DNA from: an uncultured Actinomycetes bacterium
GTDB lineage: Bacteria > Actinomycetota > Actinomycetes > Nanopelagicales > Nanopelagicaceae
Assembly: GCA_903832395.1 (NCBI GenBank)
Contig: CAILBF010000140.1
Span: forward strand, 1-5,958
Direction: 5' to 3'
DNA length: 5,958 nucleotides
Both the position numbers and the translations under genes were made by a program. The stretch's first letter is position 1; each line of letters opens with the position of its first letter. The notes under the pieces are model-generated. The model had not been told where the DNA came from and did not search any database. It saw nothing but the letters and a program-made list of their open reading frames with translations. This document shows positions 1-5,454 of this stretch, one piece after another.

Positions 1-237
1 AAGGTTTTCAATAGTGCGGTGAAGATAGGAAACTGCGTGTTCTTCAGAGGTCAGTTCAGGGGCTGCAAGCATCACCTTAATAAAGGCATCTTGAACAACT
101 TCTTCTGCGCGAGTGGAATCCTTCAAAATACGAAGGGCATGGGCATGAAGTTCGAAGCGGTGCGCTGTGTAGAAAGCGCCCAACTGAGCAATACTCCAGA
201 GCTCTGGGCTCTGTGTTGCTAGCTTCTTAGCCTTCAT
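1..237 (-). CDS. Sigma-70 family (ECF-like) RNA polymerase sigma factor, N-terminal part
   Basis: Reading the minus strand from the ATG at 237 gives 79 uninterrupted residues that run off the window at base 1, so the C-terminal half (region 4, promoter -35 recognition) is not seen. Residues about 20-79 look like sigma-70 region 2: GAFYTAHRFELHAHALRIL, then the hallmark acidic/Gln segment AEEVVQDAFIKV (residues 45-56), then AVSYLHRTIENL at 68-79, matching the usual 'aYL.r...NL' end of region 2. Region 2 binds core polymerase and melts the -10 element. The start is supported by AAGGAG 8 bases upstream. No anti-sigma gene is visible on the side seen, and any partner would lie beyond base 1. Family assignment is fairly secure; the subgroup and regulon cannot be told. 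It is separated from the next minus-strand gene by 246 bp containing a likely terminator, so it probably has its own promoter. Confidence 0.82.
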   Translation of the reverse strand, partial: MKAKKLATQSPELWSIAQLGAFYTAHRFELHAHALRILKDSTRAEEVVQDAFIKVMLAAPELTSEEHAVSYLHRTIENL

Positions 238-245
238 GGGAAGAA

Positions 246-251
246 CTCCTT
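246..251 (-). promoter_or_regulatory. Ribosome binding site of the sigma factor gene
   Basis: The minus strand reads AAGGAG here, a near-perfect Shine-Dalgarno sequence, 8 bases before the ATG at 237. It fixes the start of the partial sigma factor gene. Confidence 0.75.
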
Positions 252-260
252 GATAACCGG

Positions 261-350
261 TTTGTCGTGCAGAGTCAGCCGTCGCTGCCTCTATCCCCTA
301 CTACGTACGGGGTAGCTATTTGTCGCGGTGATGGGACAAATCGGACATTT
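261..350. promoter_or_regulatory. Candidate operator region: TTTGTC/GACAAA repeats upstream of the sigma factor gene
   Basis: ATTTGTC (318-324) and GACAAAT (335-341) form a perfect 7-bp inverted repeat with a 10-base spacer. A further TTTGTCG lies at 261-267, repeating the 7-mer at 319-325 exactly. GGACAAAT (334-341) is followed directly by the related GGACATTT (343-350). The cluster sits about 25 to 115 bases upstream of the sigma gene start, where promoter and operator sites are expected. This arrangement is seen in the sequence; that it binds a dimeric regulator or is the sigma promoter is inference. I could not place a convincing -35/-10 pair: minus-strand TTGTCC followed 15 bases later by TAGCTA is a poor match. 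Confidence 0.4.
291..315. other. Short GC-rich hairpin in the sigma factor gene leader
   Basis: CTATCCCC (291-298) can pair with GGGGTAG (309-315) through CCCC/GGGG and CTA/TAG, with one bulged T at 294 and a 10-base loop that contains the palindrome TACGTA (302-307). It lies 54 to 78 bases ahead of the minus-strand sigma gene start, so it could be in its 5' leader or overlap its promoter. It has no T-tract. The function is unknown. Confidence 0.3.
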
Positions 351-434
351 AGAAATTACCTAAAATCCGAAGAATCAAATTCTATCTGAAGATCCAGGAA
401 TCTTTGGGATTTAAGCTCAATCTGAGCATACAGG

Positions 435-468
435 ACCCCCTTTTCCCACTTCTGGGGCCAAAGGGGGT
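435..468 (-). terminator. Likely transcription terminator hairpin after the small secreted-protein gene
   Basis: ACCCCCTTT (435-443) and AAAGGGGGT (460-468) form a perfect 9-bp stem. An inner CCC/GGG helix (445-447 with 455-457) extends it, so nearly all 34 bases can fold. It begins 15 bases past the minus-strand stop codon at 484-486, where a terminator is expected. The minus-strand sequence after the stem (CCTGTATGC) has no run of T, so this would be the T-poor hairpin type often proposed for Actinobacteria. It would insulate the two secreted-protein genes from the sigma factor gene downstream. An mRNA 3'-end stabiliser is an alternative. Confidence 0.6.
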
Positions 469-483
469 TAAAACAAATTTCTT

Positions 484-882
484 TTAAAGCCCGGCTTTGC
501 AGTGATTGGCCTTAATCGCAGCTATGACCTTATCCAGAGAGACTTGAGAGGCATTGAGTTGCTTGGTATAGGTTGTTTTATCAGGCTCACTCATTGAGCT
601 CACAAGACTGCGCTGTTGGTTAATCGAATCCTGGCTATTTTGAGCTGCAGCCCAATAACTCAAACACGTCTTTAGAGTCCATGTTGGCGCAGATGCTCCG
701 GCAACTGATGGATTTATCTTGCAAATATAGGCCTTGCTTACGCCTTTTACCTTCACGGTGCTAGAGGCACCCGCGGTGGAACAAGCTGCACCATTCACAA
801 TTGAGGCAGCGTGGGCAGTGCCTGCAAATCCGCAAAGAATCAGGGCAAGAGCCGCAACTAGAGAGGGTATCGACTTTTTCAT
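484..882 (-). CDS. Small secreted four-cysteine protein of unknown function
   Basis: I do not recognise a named family. The 132-residue product has a clear Sec signal peptide: a KK start, a hydrophobic core at residues 9-22, and a likely cleavage after AHA (residue 25). Cys17 lies inside the hydrophobic core and is preceded by Leu, so it does not form a lipobox. The mature protein has two parts. Residues 26-73 form a small module G-x-x-C34 ... AYIC54 ... W68 ... C73, like short Cys/Trp modules I recall in actinobacterial secreted proteins. Residues 75-128 are polar, Ala/Ser/Gln-rich and predicted helical, probably a helical hairpin closing at Cys128. The four mature cysteines suggest two disulfides. 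AAAGG 9 bases upstream of the ATG supports the start. It lies 51 bp downstream of the Ig-like surface-protein gene on the same strand, so the two may be co-expressed. The hairpin at 435-468 follows its stop. Confidence 0.75.
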   Translation of the reverse strand: MKKSIPSLVAALALILCGFAGTAHAASIVNGAACSTAGASSTVKVKGVSKAYICKINPSVAGASAPTWTLKTCLSYWAAAQNSQDSINQQRSLVSSMSEPDKTTYTKQLNASQVSLDKVIAAIKANHCKAGL

Positions 883-891
883 AAATTAATG

Positions 892-896
892 CCTTT
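892..896 (-). promoter_or_regulatory. Ribosome binding site of the small secreted-protein gene
   Basis: The minus strand reads AAAGG, 9 bases before the ATG at 882. The 51-base gap between this gene and the one upstream (883-933) is AT-rich and shows no hairpin, which fits read-through from the upstream gene. A separate weak promoter in the gap cannot be excluded. Confidence 0.55.
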
Positions 897-933
897 CGGT
901 AGAAGTGGAACTGTACAACAGGGAAACTTTTAC

Positions 934-2352
934 TTATTTCTTTACTTTATAGCCTGTAGGGCACTTTATACCTACAAATATCTTACTTTTCCCGGCCTTC
1001 ACACAGACAATCTTCTTTTGAATTACTTGGGTGCCTGTAACAAGAACTGTTTGAGTAAGTGAAGTAGGTGCAATCGTTGTACTTCCAGATTGAAGTGCTT
1101 TCACTTCACAATTCCCTGACTTCACAAAGTTAAGCGAGCTTCCTGTGACTGAACAAATCGATGGGGAGTCTGATTGGAAGGAGACGGGTAGACCACTTGA
1201 TGATGTTGCGGAGAGAATGAGGGATCTACTACCTAGTGAGGCGCTTGATGGAGTTGTAAATGAAATGATTTGAGGAGTGCGAGAAATTTCAAATGAAAGT
1301 GTGTAAACATCGGAGGCAAGATTGGTTAGCGTTGCAGGGGACGAGTAATTAAGTGTGCAAGTTCCACCGCTAATTACCGTTATATAACTACCTGCGCCAT
1401 AGCAAACAGATGGTGTTAAGGAAATCGGGGAAATATAACCTATTGGTCCATAAACAAGCGGTCCAGGAACCTTCAAAGGCAATGCTGTCGAACTTTGAGT
1501 TGGTATTACACCCAAACTATATGTTGGTTTTACTCGAGCAGTAGTAATCGTGACTACTTGAATATCTTTATATAACTGATAGTCAGCCGTTTGATCTGTA
1601 TAAACCGTGAAGGAGCATATTCCTACAGAAATTAATGTAAGAGTATTACTCCCAGCAGAGCAAGTTGCAGGAGTTGCTGATGTCACCTTGAGTGTGAGGG
1701 TTGGGACTTTTAACTCGTAATAATCTTTTATATTGATTATCTCTCCGACTTTCCATATTGGACCCGCGACGGAAGTGAATTTAGGATCAACAAAGCTATT
1801 TCCAAGTAAGTTATTAAATGCTGGGCCACTAAAAGTAGGGTATGAAAAATTCAAAAATCCCGCCGCCCGGACAAGCAAGTAATTTGGAGCACCAACAACA
1901 GAAGAAGTGGTGGTTGCTAAAAGCGTGGGTGTTGAATACCCGTTGCTGCCATCAGCATTCAGACCAGTAAGGGGGTTTGCTGATGCACTATAAATTCCTG
2001 CGGGGACAGTAGTTGGAATTACTAAAGCCCCGTGAAATGTTACTTGCGCAAGTGAATAATTAATTGGGGAATCTGTCCTCAGCAGGGTCGCTGATAAGGA
2101 TACTCCAGAATTGTTCGTCAGGGTCACTCGTGTTTGGGCAGATGCAATTCCAGTCGGGTTGCTAACTACTAAGTCAAAAGTTACCGTGTTATTTTGTTGA
2201 GAAATATCAATCGAAGAAGGTGTCATCGTAAAACTTACGACCACAGGTTGCTGGGGGCTATCTGCAATGGAAAGCCCAGGTACCCCGATCGAAATAGCGA
2301 CGCCTAAGGCGAAAACTAGAAAAGCACGGATTGCCTGAAACTTTAGCTTCAT
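934..2352 (-). CDS. Secreted Ig-like repeat surface protein with basic two-cysteine C-terminal tail
   Basis: The chosen start gives 472 residues with a textbook signal peptide: KLK at the N-terminus, hydrophobic residues about 10-27, and cleavage after SIA at 30. The frame stays open upstream to an ATG at 2478, but that would bury the signal peptide behind 42 polar residues and overlap the divergent gene. GGGGG lies 5 bases before the ATG at 2352. Residues 36-150 look like a Thr/Ser/Val-rich beta-sandwich domain. Residues about 217-440 hold three Ig-like repeats, each with one C-x14-C pair (231/246, 317/332, 400/415). The last contains SSGLPVSFQSDSPSIC, typical of Ig-like repeats in bacterial surface proteins. 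Residues 445-472 form a Lys-rich tail with Cys450 and Cys464. There is no LPXTG signal or C-terminal membrane anchor. No catalytic motif is visible. A structural or adhesive role at the cell surface is inferred. All eight mature cysteines fall in pairs, fitting an exported oxidised protein. Confidence 0.75.
   Translation of the reverse strand: MKLKFQAIRAFLVFALGVAISIGVPGLSIADSPQQPVVVSFTMTPSSIDISQQNNTVTFDLVVSNPTGIASAQTRVTLTNNSGVSLSATLLRTDSPINYSLAQVTFHGALVIPTTVPAGIYSASANPLTGLNADGSNGYSTPTLLATTTSSVVGAPNYLLVRAAGFLNFSYPTFSGPAFNNLLGNSFVDPKFTSVAGPIWKVGEIINIKDYYELKVPTLTLKVTSATPATCSAGSNTLTLISVGICSFTVYTDQTADYQLYKDIQVVTITTARVKPTYSLGVIPTQSSTALPLKVPGPLVYGPIGYISPISLTPSVCYGAGSYITVISGGTCTLNYSSPATLTNLASDVYTLSFEISRTPQIISFTTPSSASLGSRSLILSATSSSGLPVSFQSDSPSICSVTGSSLNFVKSGNCEVKALQSGSTTIAPTSLTQTVLVTGTQVIQKKIVCVKAGKSKIFVGIKCPTGYKVKK
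1033..1704 (-). repeat. Protein-level tandem repeats: three Ig-like units of about 85 residues
   Basis: This stretch codes for residues about 217-440 of the surface protein. Three units align by a cysteine pair spaced exactly 15 residues apart, with Gly two residues before the second Cys: CSAG...SVGIC, CYGAG...SGGTC and CSVTG...KSGNC. First cysteines are 86 and 83 residues apart. The repeats are diverged at DNA level, so they are old domain duplications, not recent DNA repeats. Confidence 0.6.
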
Positions 2353-2470
2353 CGTTACCCCCGAACAGATACTCAAACCTACCATCTTAGGTAAATTTCT
2401 TACAAAATGCCCACGAAAAGCTGTACCGCTAGTCGTGGATAACTCATTGAATGGCAAGTATTCTCTGTCT
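2353..2470. promoter_or_regulatory. Divergent intergenic region between the surface-protein gene and the polysaccharide operon
   Basis: The 118 bases must hold both outward promoters, since the two gene sets start here in opposite directions. A short inverted repeat ACCTA-N6-TAGGT lies at 2377-2392. TTACAA at 2400-2405 could serve as a -35 element for either strand, but the matching plus-strand -10 (around TACCGC, 2424-2429) is poor. No strong plus-strand promoter or Shine-Dalgarno could be placed. No terminator-like hairpin is present, as expected for a divergent region. Confidence 0.45.
2376..2405 (-). promoter_or_regulatory. Tentative promoter of the Ig-like surface-protein gene
   Basis: On the minus strand TTGTAA (2405-2400) is followed after 18 bases by TAGGTT (2381-2376). 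This fits the actinobacterial TANNNT -10 pattern and a partial TTGACA -35. It would start transcription about 15-20 bases ahead of the ATG at 2352. The -10 match to TATAAT is only 3 of 6, so this is a weak call. Confidence 0.22.
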
Positions 2471-4276
2471 ATGAGCAAAATGATGCGTATTGGGGCCCGA
2501 CAAGCCGAAAAGTGGATTATTTGGGGCGGCTGCCTAATTACACTTTTCTTTTGGACGGCATTTAACGATCCATTTAACGCCCCTAAGAGCTGGATTTTAA
2601 GTGTCGTTGGATTTTGGCTATTTGGTTGGATTATTTTTCAATTTAAAAATCAGTGGGAGATAAAGCCACTAAAGTGGGCAACATTGCTCTCGGGAATCTA
2701 CATAATAACCCTTGGAATTTCATTTATTGCTAGCGGCAATAAGTACATTAGTTTTTTTGGTGAATATCAGCGAAGAACTGGGTTTTTGACATACTTTTGC
2801 TTGATTATCTTCTTTCTTTCAAGTAGTTACATATTCCGACTAGATAACGTTCGCATACTGGAAACCGCGCTTATCATAATTGGATTTATTTCTGCATTTT
2901 ATGGACTTTTGCAACATTACCACCATGACTTTGTTCCTTGGAGCAATCCTTATAACCCAGTCTTAAGCACATTGGGAAATCCTGATTTTGCTGCTGCTGT
3001 AATGTCCATGTTCCTAGTAGCAAACTTTGGTGTGGCGCTTCAATCCAATCGACCGACCTGGTTGAGAAGCATAACTGCACTAAATTCTCTCTTCTTACTT
3101 GTTGTCATTCAATTTTCTCAAGTGAGACAAGGTCTACTCACTTCAGTATTGGGTGTTTCACTCATACTAATTATTTGGCTTTATCAGCGGAAAAAATATA
3201 TCTCTTACGCTGCAGCGGGCTTTCTCGTAGTGGCAGGTTCTCTCTCGCTTGCCGGGATGCTCAATAAAGGACCACTAATTAAATATTTCTACAAGACATC
3301 GGTGAGCTATCGGGGCGACTATTGGCGAGCAGGATGGAACATGTTCCTCCACCATCCACTATTTGGAGTTGGTCCTGACCGGTTTGGAGCGTACTTTCGC
3401 CAGTACCGCGACCTAAAAGAGGTAACTCGCCGTGGGCCGAATGTAGTCTCAAATGCTGCGCACAATATTCCAATTCATTTAGCGGCGACTGGTGGCATTT
3501 TCGTGTTGCTAGCATTTTTATCCTTCACGGCATTCATCCTTTGGCGCGGCCTATTAACAATTAAGAATTCACGTGGTGATCAACAGATATTGGCAAGTAT
3601 TATCTTTGCAATTTGGATTGTATATGAAGCACAATCCCTGATATCAATTGACAATATTGGTATTGCCATTTGGGGCTATATTCTCGGAGGAATAATAGTC
3701 GGCATATCTGTCAAAACTCCAAAGGAAAGCAATAGGCAACCACGTGAACGAATTCTTCAGCCATTGATTTCTGGCCTACTTTCACTGATCTTTTTAATTA
3801 TTTCTATATTTTTCATGGGCGCAGAATCCTCTGCACATATATTAAATACAATTCCCATCCCTCGGACCCAATCGGACCTTAATGCCTATGAAATTGCAGC
3901 TCAGCGACCGCTTAATTATGTTTTTAAAGAGCCTACCTTCGTTTTAATTCACGCTCAAGACCTAGCTCAGGGTGGGAATTTCCAAGACGCAATTCAAGTG
4001 CTTCAAAATATGAAAGAGGCTGACCCACACAACTTTGAAGCGCAAAACTTCTTAGCAAAAATATATGAATATCAAAAGAATTGGGCGAAGGCGATCGCTG
4101 TTCGCTCAGGAATTATCAAATTAGATCCGCATAACTATGCAAATCTTTTGCAACTTGCTGAAGATTACAAAGCTGCAGGAGATCTTATCAATGCAAAACC
4201 AATTGCAACCTTAATTACCTTGATTGCTCCAAATACAGAAGAGGCTAAGCAAGCGTTGACCGATTTCGGGAAATAG
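2471..4276 (+). CDS. O-antigen ligase/polymerase (Wzy_C) family membrane protein with C-terminal TPR-like domain
   Basis: The 601-residue protein has about 12-13 hydrophobic spans between residues 16 and 450, then a soluble tail. Family marks in order: SFFGEYQRRTGFLTYF (94-109), TLGNPDFAAA (167-176), FSQVRQG with Arg219 (215-221), and the Wzy_C-type stretch YRGDYWRAGWNMF...HHPLFGVGPDRFG (280-306), followed by HN at 331-332. In WaaL-type ligases, Arg residues and a His in these outer loops are needed for glycan transfer; Arg219, Arg281 and His331 are plausible counterparts, by inference. Residues about 485-590 resemble two to three TPR helix pairs (NFQDAIQVLQNMKEADPHN, WAKAIAVRSGIIKLDPHN). Such proteins polymerise lipid-linked glycan units or transfer glycan to an acceptor outside the membrane; which one cannot be told. 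The start is uncertain: ATG 2471 is chosen, but GTG 2435, ATG 2480 and ATG 2483 are in frame, and none has a good ribosome site. The dehydrogenase gene follows after 2 bases. Confidence 0.85.
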   Translation: MSKMMRIGARQAEKWIIWGGCLITLFFWTAFNDPFNAPKSWILSVVGFWLFGWIIFQFKNQWEIKPLKWATLLSGIYIITLGISFIASGNKYISFFGEYQRRTGFLTYFCLIIFFLSSSYIFRLDNVRILETALIIIGFISAFYGLLQHYHHDFVPWSNPYNPVLSTLGNPDFAAAVMSMFLVANFGVALQSNRPTWLRSITALNSLFLLVVIQFSQVRQGLLTSVLGVSLILIIWLYQRKKYISYAAAGFLVVAGSLSLAGMLNKGPLIKYFYKTSVSYRGDYWRAGWNMFLHHPLFGVGPDRFGAYFRQYRDLKEVTRRGPNVVSNAAHNIPIHLAATGGIFVLLAFLSFTAFILWRGLLTIKNSRGDQQILASIIFAIWIVYEAQSLISIDNIGIAIWGYILGGIIVGISVKTPKESNRQPRERILQPLISGLLSLIFLIISIFFMGAESSAHILNTIPIPRTQSDLNAYEIAAQRPLNYVFKEPTFVLIHAQDLAQGGNFQDAIQVLQNMKEADPHNFEAQNFLAKIYEYQKNWAKAIAVRSGIIKLDPHNYANLLQLAEDYKAAGDLINAKPIATLITLIAPNTEEAKQALTDFGK

Positions 4277-4278
4277 AT

Positions 4279-5454
4279 GTGAAAGTATCTATTGTAGGAC
4301 AAGGTTATGTTGGACTTCCCTTAGCAATTGCAGCAACAAATGCCGGGCATGAGGTTTCTGCTGTTGATTTAGATTCAACAGTTGTTGAGCAAATAAATTC
4401 TGGAAAATCACGGATTGAAGATATTTCTGATCTAAGCATAAGAAATGCATTAGGTACTAATCGCTATAAAGTTTCATCGAGCTTCACGTTAATAAATGAA
4501 GCTGATCTAGTGGTTGTATGTGTGCCTACACCCCTAACTCGTAATCACGAACCGGATTATTCTTATCTAGAATCGGCCGTGACCTCAATTTCGCAGAACC
4601 TTAACGAGGGGGCTCTGGTTATTATTGAATCAACGGTTTCACCTGGGGTCACTAGGAGTCTGGTCGCAAATATTTTGAATAAATCTGGAAAAAGATTTGA
4701 GCTAGCGTATTCTCCAGAAAGAATTGACCCCGGAAATAAAAAATGGACTGTCACCAATACTCCGAAGCTAGTCGCGGGTATAACTGATTCATCTACTCAA
4801 CGGGCTCTTGATTTCTATAAGACATTTGTAGATCAGGTAATTACGGCTACTTCTGTTGAAGTGATTGAGACTGCTAAGTTACTGGAAAATAGCTTTCGCC
4901 TAATAAATATCTCATTTATGAACGAAATAGCAGAATTTTGCTGGAAGATGAAACTTGATGTACGTGAAGTTATAGAAGCTGCGGCAACTAAGCCATATGG
5001 ATTTATGCCATTTTATCCAGGAGTAGGGGTAGGTGGGCACTGTATTCCGGTCGATCCTTCATACTTATCTGCCAAAGCTAAAGAAATTGGGGCTAGTACC
5101 AGCTTTATTGATTTAGCAAACAAGATAAATCTTTCTCTTTCCTCTTATTTCACTGTAGTTGCCACTGAGCTACTTGGAAGTTTGAAGGGTAAGAAAATTA
5201 TCGTGGTTGGTGTTGCCTATAAGCCTGACGTCTCAGATGTCCGTGAGGCGCCATCTTTAGATCTTATCAAGGCACTAAGAAACGAAGGGGCGGACGTTTC
5301 TTGGCATGATCAACTTGTCAAAGAATGGATGGGGGAAAAATCTTCCAGACTCAGCGCTGATTACGACTTAGCAATTATAGCCAATCCGCACACTGGAACT
5401 GATCTTACACAACTAGGTGCTGTTCGTATTTTAGATACACGCGGGGGTTACTAA
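4279..5454 (+). CDS. UDP-sugar 6-dehydrogenase (UDP-Glc / UDP-HexNAc dehydrogenase family)
   Basis: This cytosolic NAD-dependent enzyme oxidises C6 of a UDP-hexose or UDP-N-acetylhexosamine twice, giving a UDP-uronic acid for surface glycan synthesis. The Rossmann motif GQGYVGLPLA is at residues 7-16, with acidic Asp30 ending the second strand for NAD. Other signatures are CVPTPL (81-86), ESTVSPG (117-123), SPERIDPGN (145-153), the central-domain AKLLENSFR with Lys200 and Asn204, the catalytic-cysteine motif GVGGHCIPVDP with Cys255, and GVAYKPDVSDVRE with Lys315 (311-323). All key residues are present. At 391 residues it is slightly shorter than many members (about 420-440). The HCIPVDPSYLSAKAKE stretch and TPKLVAG lean toward the UDP-HexNAc (WbpA/WecC-like) branch, but the substrate cannot be settled by eye. 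The start is GTG, 2 bases after the previous stop, with a weak GGGA upstream, so translational coupling is likely; the overlapping ATG at 4277 is followed at once by TGA. Confidence 0.9.
   Translation: MKVSIVGQGYVGLPLAIAATNAGHEVSAVDLDSTVVEQINSGKSRIEDISDLSIRNALGTNRYKVSSSFTLINEADLVVVCVPTPLTRNHEPDYSYLESAVTSISQNLNEGALVIIESTVSPGVTRSLVANILNKSGKRFELAYSPERIDPGNKKWTVTNTPKLVAGITDSSTQRALDFYKTFVDQVITATSVEVIETAKLLENSFRLINISFMNEIAEFCWKMKLDVREVIEAAATKPYGFMPFYPGVGVGGHCIPVDPSYLSAKAKEIGASTSFIDLANKINLSLSSYFTVVATELLGSLKGKKIIVVGVAYKPDVSDVREAPSLDLIKALRNEGADVSWHDQLVKEWMGEKSSRLSADYDLAIIANPHTGTDLTQLGAVRILDTRGGY
5443..5447 (+). promoter_or_regulatory. Ribosome binding site of the SDR epimerase gene
   Basis: GGGGG lies within the last codons of the dehydrogenase gene, 6 bases before the ATG at 5454. 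It supports that start and coupling through the TAATG stop/start overlap. Confidence 0.5.

Noticed and set aside
19..222. Open frame on the plus strand of 67 residues
   Set aside because: It is antisense to the sigma factor region 2 coding sequence, has no ribosome site or recognisable domain, and the minus-strand reading is clearly the real gene.
415..427. GCTCA-ATC-TGAGC mini hairpin
   Set aside because: A five-base-pair stem is expected by chance in a region of this size. It lacks a T-tract and lies next to a much stronger hairpin.
823..840. Possible lipoprotein signal (LILCG) in the small secreted protein
   Set aside because: Leu precedes the Cys where Gly, Ala or Ser is required, and a normal AHA cleavage site follows eight residues later.
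883..933. Possible separate promoter in the gap between the two secreted-protein genes
   Set aside because: TACAGT is a passable -10 on the minus strand, but no -35 lies at a suitable distance. Read-through from the upstream gene is simpler.
2353..2478. 42-residue N-terminal extension of the Ig-like surface protein (ATG at 2478)
   Set aside because: It would place polar residues ahead of a clean signal peptide and overlap the divergent gene start. No ribosome site precedes it. The ATG at 2352 fits better.
2886..3515. Two minus-strand open frames (2886-3080 and 3279-3515) inside the ligase gene
   Set aside because: Both lie wholly antisense to well-conserved Wzy_C-family coding sequence and show no domain, signal or start signals.
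4563..4757. Minus-strand open frame inside the dehydrogenase gene
   Set aside because: It is antisense to the conserved substrate-binding and SPER motifs of the dehydrogenase and has no independent support.
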